Assembly: GCA_002319075.1 (NCBI GenBank)
Contig: NVQB01000001.1
Coordinates: 3,782,001 to 3,846,000 of the forward strand
Length of the DNA stretch: 64,000 nt
Reading direction: 5' to 3'
From: Sphingobacteriaceae bacterium
GTDB lineage: Bacteria > Bacteroidota > Bacteroidia > B-17B0 > Aurantibacillaceae
Below the pieces are notes generated by a model. The model did no database searches, was not told the origin of the DNA, and was given only the letters and a program-made list of their open reading frames with translations. Positions 40,991 to 47,818 of the stretch are shown one piece after another; the first letter of the stretch is position 1; each line of letters begins with the position of its first letter. Position numbers and translations under genes: made by a program.

Positions 40991-41635
40991 ATGCGCACAA
41001 TAAAGTTGCTTCTTTATTTCATTTTCATCTCTCTTATCATTTCCTTACTGGCACTTTATTGTTGCAACCGCTTTATCGATAAAGCAGCAGAAGGGAAGTT
41101 TTTTACGGATGTTGAAAAAGTGCCGTATCATAAAGTTGGATTATTACTAGGTACCTCAAAATTTTTAGGCAACGGCGTAGAGAATCCTTATTTCAACTAC
41201 CGCATAAATGCCGCAGTAGAACTTTACAAAGCAAAGAAAATTTCTTATATTTTAGTCAGTGGTGACAATAGCCGCAAAGAATACGACGAACCTAACATGA
41301 TGAAAACTGATCTGATAAATGCCGGTGTCGATTCTACCAGAATTTTTCTGGATTATGCGGGCTTCCGCACTTTCGATTCCATGGTGCGCTTAAAAGAAGT
41401 TTTTGGCCAAAATTCTGTCACCATAATTTCACAACAATTTCACAACGAAAGGGCACTGTATATTGCCCGGCGTGAGGGCATAGAAGCCGTAGCTTTTAAC
41501 GCAAAAGACGTTGGCAAACGCATGGGATTCAGAACGCAGTTACGTGAAAAGTTTGCGCGTGTTAAAGTTTTTGTGGATTACCTGTTTGGGAATGAACCGA
41601 AGTTTCTCGGACCCAAAGTACTTATTCCAGCCTGA
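40991..41635 (+). CDS. SanA/ElyC-like DUF218 membrane protein
   Basis: 214 residues. One N-terminal helix (about 5-28) anchors the protein, then a DUF218 domain: G-L-L-L-G-T-S-K, Y-I-L-V-S-G-D-N, Y-D-E-P-N-M-M-K, D-Y-A-G-F-R-T-F-D-S-M-V-R-L-K-E-V-F and I-I-S-Q-Q-F-H-N-E-R-A. The set of motifs fits the SanA/YdcF group, linked to envelope barrier function and vancomycin sensitivity at high temperature. Its start is supported by the -7 box at 40961. Confidence 0.88.
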   Translation: MRTIKLLLYFIFISLIISLLALYCCNRFIDKAAEGKFFTDVEKVPYHKVGLLLGTSKFLGNGVENPYFNYRINAAVELYKAKKISYILVSGDNSRKEYDEPNMMKTDLINAGVDSTRIFLDYAGFRTFDSMVRLKEVFGQNSVTIISQQFHNERALYIARREGIEAVAFNAKDVGKRMGFRTQLREKFARVKVFVDYLFGNEPKFLGPKVLIPA

Positions 41636-41698
41636 ACAACATTTTACAATAAGTTGAGGTTATTTTACGTAGTTTTAAACTTCAGATAAAATCACTCA

Positions 41699-42343
41699 AT
41701 GAGTAAAGATCTGATAAACTACTATCGCGACCGCGCACTGGAATACGAAAGAATTTATGATAAACCAGAAAGACAGGAAGACCTCCGGTCTGCTGCAAAC
41801 TTGCTCAAAGAAATTTTCCAAAATAAAGAAGTGCTGGAGATAGCATGCGGCACTGGATTCTGGACTCAGTTTATCGCCGAAACTGCAAGATCTATTTTAG
41901 CAACCGACATAAACGATTCTGTTATTCACATCGCAAAACAGAAAGAAATAAAAAATCCTGCACTAAATTTTCAGGTGGCGGATCTGTACTCCTTCCATGC
42001 AGATAGACAATTTGAAAGTCTTTTTGGAGGATTTATATACAGTCATATTTTAAAACAGGATCTTGATCATTTTTTTAAAACTCTGAATGGTTTCGTTAAG
42101 AAGAATGGGCTGGTTGTGTTGATGGATAACTCTTACGTAGAGGGAAGCAATCAACCGGTTACAGAAACCGATGAACAGGGAAATACTTACCAAACACGGA
42201 GTCTGGATGATGGAAGTGTACATAAAGTTTTGAAAAATTTTGCGACTGAAAATTATTTAACGCAGAAATTAAAAAATGTAGCAACAGATTTAAAGTTTAT
42301 TCAACTTAAGTACTTCTGGATTCTCTCGTATAAACCTGTTTAG
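41699..42343 (+). CDS. Class I SAM-dependent methyltransferase
   Basis: 214 residues. The SAM-binding motif I is V-L-E-I-A-C-G-T-G-F-W-T (about 46-57), followed by motif II A-T-D-I-N-D-S-V-I-H-I-A and motif III V-V-L-M-D-N-S-Y. The end is rich in aromatic residues. Substrate unknown; it could act on a small metabolite or quinone-like molecule. Isolated between the SanA-like gene and the T9SS propeller gene. Confidence 0.85.
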   Translation: MSKDLINYYRDRALEYERIYDKPERQEDLRSAANLLKEIFQNKEVLEIACGTGFWTQFIAETARSILATDINDSVIHIAKQKEIKNPALNFQVADLYSFHADRQFESLFGGFIYSHILKQDLDHFFKTLNGFVKKNGLVVLMDNSYVEGSNQPVTETDEQGNTYQTRSLDDGSVHKVLKNFATENYLTQKLKNVATDLKFIQLKYFWILSYKPV

Positions 42344-42423
42344 TTTCACAAAGGGCTATTCGGGAGTGGAGTAACTCTTTAGGGGGAGGGGCTATACCAG
42401 AATACATATAAGTTGTTAACTAC

Positions 42424-42453
42424 TTGCTTTTTGCTTTCAGTTTAGTACATTTA
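42424..42453 (+). promoter_or_regulatory. Promoter of the T9SS beta-propeller gene
   Basis: TTG at 42424-42426, a 19-base spacer, TACATTTA at 42446-42453 (7 of 8 to TAnnTTTG). The ATG at 42500 follows, giving an expected leader of about 35-40 bases. Confidence 0.55.
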
Positions 42454-42499
42454 AACATTCAATAACCCAATCGCTTTAAGCGATCCAAAATCAAAATTC

Positions 42500-44263
42500 A
42501 TGAAAAACTTTAGCCTTCAAAAATTTGGAATAGGCCTTTGTCTTATTCTGCTGTCTTCAGGTATGCAAGTACGTGCGCAAACTCCGTCATGGGCATGGGC
42601 ACGAACGGGTGGCTCATCAGGTATGGATTATGCCGGGGGGTTGGATTATAATTCTTCCACCATAGCTACAGATGCAAATGGTAACAGTTATATGACTGGA
42701 CTTTTTAACGGCACGGCCAGCTTTGGAACAGTAAGTGTTACCAGTCCTTCACATCCCGAAGTGTTTGTTGCAAAATACGATCTAAATGGCATTTGTTTAT
42801 GGGTTCGTCATTTTGGCGGAAATGATCCCGACGTGTACGGTAATGAGGGAAAGTCTATAGCGGTGGATGCTTCAGGCAATTGTTATGTTACAGGAACTTT
42901 TCACGGATCTGTAAATAATGTGGTTTCCGTTGGAAGCTTTTCCCTTAGTGGAACTGGAAAACGCGAAATCTTTACAGTAAAATATGATGCCAATGGTAAC
43001 GAGCAATGGGCAAATCAACCATCGAATTCTGGCACTATGAATAACTACGCAAAAAGCATTACCGTGGATGGCAGCGGCAATTCATACATTACAGGTTACC
43101 TGGGCGGCGGACCAAATGTGTTTGGTACTACCGCGGCACTAAGCGGACCCGGCGCATACATTATTATGTACAACTCTTCCGGAGTCGCGCAATGGTCAAC
43201 AAAATTAGGCAATGGAAACGCAGATGCACTTTGCGTTGCAAATGATGTAAATGGAAACGCTTATGTTTCAGGTTATCTTCAGAATACTGAGACCTTCGCA
43301 GCCAGTTCACCAATAACATTAACAAGCACGGGCATGAGAGATGTTTTTCTTGCGAAAATAGGATCTACAGGAATCTTGGCCTGGGTAAAACAATTCGGTG
43401 TTGGAACAAGCACCGCTCCATCAACACCTGCGGCTTACGGAAAGGGGATCAGCGTTGACGGGCTCGGAAATATTTTTTTAACGGGAGATTACCAGAAGAA
43501 ACTCATAGTTGGCTCTACAACTTTACTGGGTTCTGGACCTTCAAGCACAGATGCATTTATTGCCAAATTCGATCTGAATGGAAATCCCCTTTGGGCTTAC
43601 AGCACATCCAACGCTAATGGAACGGGAGTAAACGCAAGAGGCACAGGTGTAAAAGCAAACAATGCAGGCGATTGTTTCTTTACAGGATATTATTATCCTT
43701 CATCTGGACCGCAACAAAATACGCCATCTTTTTGCGGTCTAATATTTCCTTCGTCTGGTAATCAAATAACCTATGTTATAAAAATAAATGCTGGTGGAAG
43801 TACTGCCTGGGGTCAGTTTTCTTCAGGGGTGGGCAGCAGTTCAATCCCCGCCGGTATAAGTATTGATCAGGCCGACAATGTTTACATTGCAGGAAATAAT
43901 CAGGGAACTCAGGTTATGGGCTCTACAACCATTACTAGTAATGGCGGTTACGATGTTTTAATTGCCAAAATTGGAAATGCAACCCTGACTACCGGTATTA
44001 AAAATGATCACTCAGATAACCAAAGCGTGCTCATTTATCCTAATCCGTTTAATGTTTATACAACCATTGATATTAAAGGTTACGACGCAAAGAAAGGAAT
44101 GAACTTTAAAGTTTATAATTTGCTTGGCGAAGTGGTAAGATCTTATTCAGACATTTCTTCGTCCTTCAGATTTGAAAAAGGCGATATCTCAACAGGCATT
44201 TATTCTTATGTGCTATCTGAAAATAATACACCTGTGAAATCAGGAAAAATTGTTGTTCAATAA
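42500..44263 (+). CDS. Secreted SBBP beta-propeller protein with T9SS sorting domain
   Basis: 587 residues. Signal peptide (about 1-26), then a series of propeller blades (about 30-500) with recurrent V-D-G-S-G-N-S-Y-I-T-G, S-V-D-G-L-G-N-I-F-L-T-G and A-N-D-V-N-G-N-A-Y-V-S-G motifs, each followed by G-T-x-x-x-x-G and A-K-I/Y-D: the SBBP repeat. The end (about 508-587) is a type A T9SS sorting domain: V-L-I-Y-P-N-P-F-N-V, ending I-V-V-Q. It should be exported and anchored on or released from the cell surface. A terminator lies at 44284. Confidence 0.88.
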   Translation: MKNFSLQKFGIGLCLILLSSGMQVRAQTPSWAWARTGGSSGMDYAGGLDYNSSTIATDANGNSYMTGLFNGTASFGTVSVTSPSHPEVFVAKYDLNGICLWVRHFGGNDPDVYGNEGKSIAVDASGNCYVTGTFHGSVNNVVSVGSFSLSGTGKREIFTVKYDANGNEQWANQPSNSGTMNNYAKSITVDGSGNSYITGYLGGGPNVFGTTAALSGPGAYIIMYNSSGVAQWSTKLGNGNADALCVANDVNGNAYVSGYLQNTETFAASSPITLTSTGMRDVFLAKIGSTGILAWVKQFGVGTSTAPSTPAAYGKGISVDGLGNIFLTGDYQKKLIVGSTTLLGSGPSSTDAFIAKFDLNGNPLWAYSTSNANGTGVNARGTGVKANNAGDCFFTGYYYPSSGPQQNTPSFCGLIFPSSGNQITYVIKINAGGSTAWGQFSSGVGSSSIPAGISIDQADNVYIAGNNQGTQVMGSTTITSNGGYDVLIAKIGNATLTTGIKNDHSDNQSVLIYPNPFNVYTTIDIKGYDAKKGMNFKVYNLLGEVVRSYSDISSSFRFEKGDISTGIYSYVLSENNTPVKSGKIVVQ

Positions 44264-44283
44264 AAGAAACAGATTCTATGAAG

Positions 44284-44312
44284 AGGTTCCGGTTTAAATC
44301 GGGACCTTTTTT
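44284..44312 (+). terminator. Rho-independent terminator
   Basis: AGGTTCCG at 44284-44291 pairs with CGGGACCT at 44300-44307 (one G-T), then T-run. It follows the propeller gene by about 20 bases. Confidence 0.75.
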
Positions 44313-44366
44313 GTTTTCAATAATTCACACTTCCTTAATTAAATCTGAGAATTATTATCTTTAAGC

Positions 44367-44927
44367 ATGAAGAGCGAAAAAGAAAAAATGATAGAGGGCG
44401 ATTTGTACTCTCCGGTATCAAAGGAGTTATTTGAGGAGAGAACTCAAGCTAAAAAATTGCTTCACCGTTTAAACGTTACAGAATATTTAATGAACAAAGC
44501 CTCGGCTTTAATCTTAAAGGAATTGTTACCAAATGCCTTTAAAAACATTTACATTGAGCCTCCTTTTCATTGCGATTATGGCTACAATATTTATTGTGGC
44601 AGCCGGGTGTACTTTAATGTAAATTGCGTGGTGCTCGACAGTGCCAGGGTTACTATAGGTTCCAACGTTATGTTTGGCCCGGGAGCCCATATTTACACAG
44701 CTGCGCATCCTTTAGATGTGGCAACCCGCAGGGTTAAAGAATTTGCGGAGCCGGTTACCATTGGTGATGACTGTTGGATAGGCGGCGGAGCTATCATATG
44801 TCCGGGTGTCAACATTGGAAGTGGCTCTGTTATTGGTGCAGGGGCTGTTGTAACAAAGGATATCCCCGAAAATTGCCTGGCGGTGGGTAACCCTGCAAAG
44901 GTTATTAGAAAACTGAATCAAAAGTAA
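44367..44927 (+). CDS. Sugar O-acetyltransferase (maltose/NodL type, left-handed beta-helix)
   Basis: 186 residues. It begins M-K-S-E-K-E-K-M-I-E-G-D-L-Y-S-P, as in maltose and galactoside acetyltransferases, then has the hexapeptide repeat core (about 70-180): F-N-V-N-C-V-V-L-D, I-G-S-N-V-M-F-G-P-G-A-H-I-Y-T-A-A-H-P-L-D (catalytic His), I-G-D-D-C-W-I-G-G-G-A-I-I and V-G-N-P-A-K-V-I-R. It transfers acetyl groups from acetyl-CoA to sugars. A -7-like TATCTTTA lies just before the ATG. Monocistronic. Confidence 0.92.
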   Translation: MKSEKEKMIEGDLYSPVSKELFEERTQAKKLLHRLNVTEYLMNKASALILKELLPNAFKNIYIEPPFHCDYGYNIYCGSRVYFNVNCVVLDSARVTIGSNVMFGPGAHIYTAAHPLDVATRRVKEFAEPVTIGDDCWIGGGAIICPGVNIGSGSVIGAGAVVTKDIPENCLAVGNPAKVIRKLNQK

Positions 44928-44986
44928 AAATCACACTGCCTGAGATTTTGGGTAGAAGTCGGCTTTTAGATATTCTTTTTTTTTGG

Positions 44987-44994
44987 TATATTTG
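44987..44994 (+). promoter_or_regulatory. Promoter -7 box for the cold-shock gene
   Basis: TATATTTG, a perfect TAnnTTTG. At the -33 position (44965-44967) the sequence is TTT. A leader of about 55-60 bases separates the start point from the ATG at 45060, as is common for cold-shock genes. Confidence 0.5.
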
Positions 44995-45059
44995 TTTACC
45001 TGCTCGTAGTTTCAAAGTGAAACGTGAAAAAACAGGCGTAACAAAATTTTTTTAAAAAG

Positions 45060-45509
45060 ATGAGTAAATCACAAGAAACCTATAGCAAAAAAGAAAAAGA
45101 AAAAAAGAAAGAGCTGAAACGCAAGGAGAAGAACGAGAAAAAAGAAGAGCGAAAAGCAAGTGGAAAGAAAAGCTTTGAAGACATGATTATGTATGTGGAT
45201 GAATTCGGTCAGTTTTCATCAACTCCACCAGATCCAAGCAAAAGAAGAGAACTGAATCTTGATGATATTCAATTAGGAGCGCGCATTGAAGTTGCCCCTG
45301 AACCCGCCGATATTTTAAGAAAAGGAAAAATAACTTTCTATAACACTGAAAAAGGTTATGGTTTTATTAAAGATGAAAAATCTCAGGAAAGTATTTTCTT
45401 TCACGTGAACGGTCTGTTAGGTCCGGTAAAAGAAAATGATAAAGTGAACTTTGAAACCGAAATGGGTCAAAAAGGAATGGTAGCTGTTAAAGTGACCGTT
45501 ATTGCTTAA
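45060..45509 (+). CDS. Cold-shock domain protein with a long charged N-terminal extension
   Basis: 149 residues. The last 60 or so (about 88-149) form a cold-shock domain: G-K-I-T-F-Y-N-T-E-K-G-Y-G-F-I-K-D (RNP1-type) and S-I-F-F-H-V-N (RNP2-type). The first 50 residues are almost only Lys, Glu and Arg, and a linker (V-D-E-F-G-Q-F-S-S-T-P-P-D-P) follows. Standard cold-shock proteins are about 70 residues, so this doubles the size. It binds single-stranded RNA or DNA. A terminator lies at 45554. Confidence 0.9.
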   Translation: MSKSQETYSKKEKEKKKELKRKEKNEKKEERKASGKKSFEDMIMYVDEFGQFSSTPPDPSKRRELNLDDIQLGARIEVAPEPADILRKGKITFYNTEKGYGFIKDEKSQESIFFHVNGLLGPVKENDKVNFETEMGQKGMVAVKVTVIA

Positions 45510-45553
45510 TTAAAATTTCATTTTTAAGCTTCGCACTAAATTAATATAATTTA

Positions 45554-45587
45554 AACGACAGATATTCTTATCTGTCGTTTTTTTTTG
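45554..45587 (+). terminator. Rho-independent terminator of the cold-shock gene
   Basis: AACGACAGATA at 45554-45564 pairs perfectly with TATCTGTCGTT at 45569-45579, loop of four bases, then a run of T. Confidence 0.9.
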
Positions 45588-45657
45588 CTCGGTTCTCAAA
45601 TCTACCAGGCAAATTCAATGGGTATTTAAATATCTCAGTGTCTTAAAATTATCCGCT

Positions 45658-45687
45658 TTGCTTTCCCTGCTAAATTTTTTACCTTTA
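45658..45687 (+). promoter_or_regulatory. Promoter of the SRPBCC/GNAT/OsmC run
   Basis: TTG at 45658-45660, a 19-base spacer, TACCTTTA at 45680-45687 (7 of 8). An alternative start codon of the SRPBCC gene (TTG at 45658) is this -33 element, so translation must begin later, at the ATG at 45712. Confidence 0.6.
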
Positions 45688-45711
45688 ATCTACACTCTAA
45701 AAAAAATCCAC

Positions 45712-46206
45712 ATGAAAAATTTTGACTGGACTGCTTTTTCACTCAAAATATTGGTGAAGGCACAACTGAACACTGTTTACGATGCATGGACTAAAACAAC
45801 GGAAATTGAAAAATGGTTTGTAAAAAAAGCTAATTTTTTAGACAAGGAGCGAAAAGCAATTTCGAAAGAAGCAAACATTGAAGCCAGCCATTTGTACGAA
45901 TGGACTTGGTATTTGTACGACATCACAGAACGGGGACGAATTCTTTTGGCTAATGGTAAAGATCATTTGCAATTTACCTTCGCAGGCGATTGTATAGTAG
46001 ATGTAAAGCTTACTCAAAAAGAAGACTACGTGCTGGTAGAACTTATACAAAAAGATATTCCCTCAGATGAAGAATCAAAAAAAGAAATTCGCATTGGTTG
46101 TCACACAGGTTGGTCGTTTTACCTGGTAAATCTAAAATCTGTTTGTGAAGGCGGCCTGGATCTGAGAAATAAAAATCAACTTTATAAACCTATGGTCAAC
46201 AATTAA
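45712..46206 (+). CDS. SRPBCC (AHSA1-like) domain protein
   Basis: 164 residues from the ATG at 45712; an upstream TTG in frame is instead a -33 promoter box. Pattern of the Bet v1-like fold: V-Y-D-A-W-T-K-T-T-E-I-E-K-W-F (AHSA1-type), then strands and a C-terminal helix (T-G-W-S-F-Y-L-V-N-L-K-S-V). These bind hydrophobic ligands or chaperone-related partners. It heads a run with the acetyltransferase (4 bases later) and OsmC-like gene (1 base later). Confidence 0.88.
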   Translation: MKNFDWTAFSLKILVKAQLNTVYDAWTKTTEIEKWFVKKANFLDKERKAISKEANIEASHLYEWTWYLYDITERGRILLANGKDHLQFTFAGDCIVDVKLTQKEDYVLVELIQKDIPSDEESKKEIRIGCHTGWSFYLVNLKSVCEGGLDLRNKNQLYKPMVNN

Positions 46207-46210
46207 CTTT

Positions 46211-46708
46211 ATGGAGTTTACTTTACGTCCGTGGACGATGAACGATTTACAAAGCCTTGTGAAGTATGCTAACAATCATAAGATTGCAGAGAATATGACA
46301 AACCAGTTTCCCCATCCCTATAAGGAAGAGAATGGAAAGGCATTCATCGAATTTGCCACAAAAGATTCTCCCATTCATATTTTTGCCATTGAGGTAAATG
46401 GTGAAGCGGTTGGAGGCGTGGGCATTCACCCACAAAGTGATATCCATATTAAAAATGCAGAGCTGGGATACTGGCTGGCGGAACCCTTCTGGGGCAAAGG
46501 AATAGTATCAAAAATAATCCCACAAATTGTTGACTTCGCTTTTAAGACTTACGATATTACCCGTGTTTTTGCGCGCCCTTATGGAAGAAACAGAGGGTCG
46601 CAAAAAGTTCTTGAAAAGAATGGTTTTAAACTGGAAGCCAGATTAGAAAAGACCATTTTTAAAAATGGTGAATACGAAGATGAATTAATTTACGCAATTA
46701 GAAAATAA
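46211..46708 (+). CDS. GNAT-family N-acetyltransferase
   Basis: 165 residues. Acetyl-CoA-binding features: L-R-P-W-T-M-N-D at the start, E-L-G-Y-W-L-A-E-P-F-W-G-K-G-I-V-S-K (motif A), V-F-A-R-P-Y-G-R-N-R-G-S-Q-K-V-L-E-K-N-G-F (RimJ/RimL-like). Target unknown (an alpha-amino group of a protein or a small molecule). It begins 4 bases after the SRPBCC stop and ends 1 base before the OsmC-like start. Confidence 0.9.
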   Translation: MEFTLRPWTMNDLQSLVKYANNHKIAENMTNQFPHPYKEENGKAFIEFATKDSPIHIFAIEVNGEAVGGVGIHPQSDIHIKNAELGYWLAEPFWGKGIVSKIIPQIVDFAFKTYDITRVFARPYGRNRGSQKVLEKNGFKLEARLEKTIFKNGEYEDELIYAIRK

Positions 46709-46709
46709 G

Positions 46710-47186
46710 ATGGACAAGGAGCATCACTATACATTAACAGTTGCATGGACTGGCAACAAAGGTCAGGGAACCAGCGCTTACACGGCTTACGATAGAAGCC
46801 ATAGCATTAAAGCGCAAGCCAAAGTAAACATTGAAGTATCCTCTGATCCTTCTTTTCGCGGAGACAAAACAAAATACAATCCCGAAGAATTATTTCTATC
46901 CTCTTTATCGAGCTGTCACATGTTGTGGTATTTGCATCTGTGCTCTGAGGCAGGGGTTGTGGTAACAGACTATGTGGATCATCCTGAAGGAACAATGATC
47001 GAAACAAAAGATGGCGGAGGTTATTTTAATGCGGTCACTTTACATCCTGAGGTAACTGTAGCAAACCAAAGCATGGTTAAAAAAGCTGCAGACCTTCATC
47101 ATGACGCGAATAAAAAATGCTTCATAGCTAACTCCTGCAATTTTCTGATAGAGCACGAAGTAAAAATTAAAGTGCAGAGGCCTTAA
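46710..47186 (+). CDS. OsmC/Ohr-family protein
   Basis: 158 residues. The OsmC fold is marked by the P-E-E-L-F-L-S-S-L-S-S-C-H-M-L-W-Y-L-H segment with one reactive Cys (about residue 71) and a second Cys in the later C-F-I-A-N-S-C-N-F helix. The family reduces organic hydroperoxides. The last four bases overlap the convergent PdeM gene, both stops sharing TTAA. Confidence 0.9.
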   Translation: MDKEHHYTLTVAWTGNKGQGTSAYTAYDRSHSIKAQAKVNIEVSSDPSFRGDKTKYNPEELFLSSLSSCHMLWYLHLCSEAGVVVTDYVDHPEGTMIETKDGGGYFNAVTLHPEVTVANQSMVKKAADLHHDANKKCFIANSCNFLIEHEVKIKVQRP

Positions 47187-47818
47187 AGTTTTTTGACTTG
47201 ATTTTCCATCACGAGATAGTATTCTGAATCGTCCTCCCTATCTAAAAGTTGCAAACCCGTAAGATGTCCGAAAGCTGGCAAAATAAGGTGAGTAGAGCTT
47301 TTATAAAAGCAGGGTAATTTTACAGATTGACGGGCTTTACCATAAAGCTGAATCCCGGGATGAATATGTCCGCAAATATTTAACTTTTTAGATTCCTTAA
47401 GAGGATGGTGCGTAAAAATAAAATCTAATTCTTCAATTTGTCTTACTTTTAAAAGGTTGGGTATGTCATATACATCTTCTCGCATGATATCATGATTTCC
47501 CTCCACCAGGACAAATTGAACCTGTGGATAGTCCAATAATATAGATTTAAACCAAAGCCATTCACTATTATAAGCACTGTGAAATAAATCGCCCAATATC
47601 AATACAGTTTCAGGTTTCCAGGTATTCAGTAAGTAATGTATGGTATCAATGTCTTTTAAATGACTTTGCGGTGGCATTGGGATTCCCTGTTTACGAAAAT
47701 GCGTGGCTTTTCCCAAATGAATGTCTCCAAAAACAAGTTGCTTGTAACGCGGCCTGAAAATAGCCCGTTGTGGTAAAAGAAAAAAAGGTTCCTGTTTTAA
47801 AAAGATTTCCAAGTACAT
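47183..47818 (-). CDS. pdeM: Ligase-associated DNA damage response endonuclease (PdeM)
   Basis: 211 residues, calcineurin-like metallophosphoesterase. Metal motifs in order: F-G-D-I-H-L-G-K (D-x-H), I-L-G-D-L-F-H-S (G-D-x-x), V-E-G-N-H-D (G-N-H-D) and I-C-G-H-I-H-P-G (G-H-x-H). It is the last gene of the repair operon; its start overlaps the stop of the helicase by one base. In this family the enzyme works with the ligase and helicase on damaged DNA. Confidence 0.92.
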   Translation of the reverse strand: MYLEIFLKQEPFFLLPQRAIFRPRYKQLVFGDIHLGKATHFRKQGIPMPPQSHLKDIDTIHYLLNTWKPETVLILGDLFHSAYNSEWLWFKSILLDYPQVQFVLVEGNHDIMREDVYDIPNLLKVRQIEELDFIFTHHPLKESKKLNICGHIHPGIQLYGKARQSVKLPCFYKSSTHLILPAFGHLTGLQLLDREDDSEYYLVMENQVKKL

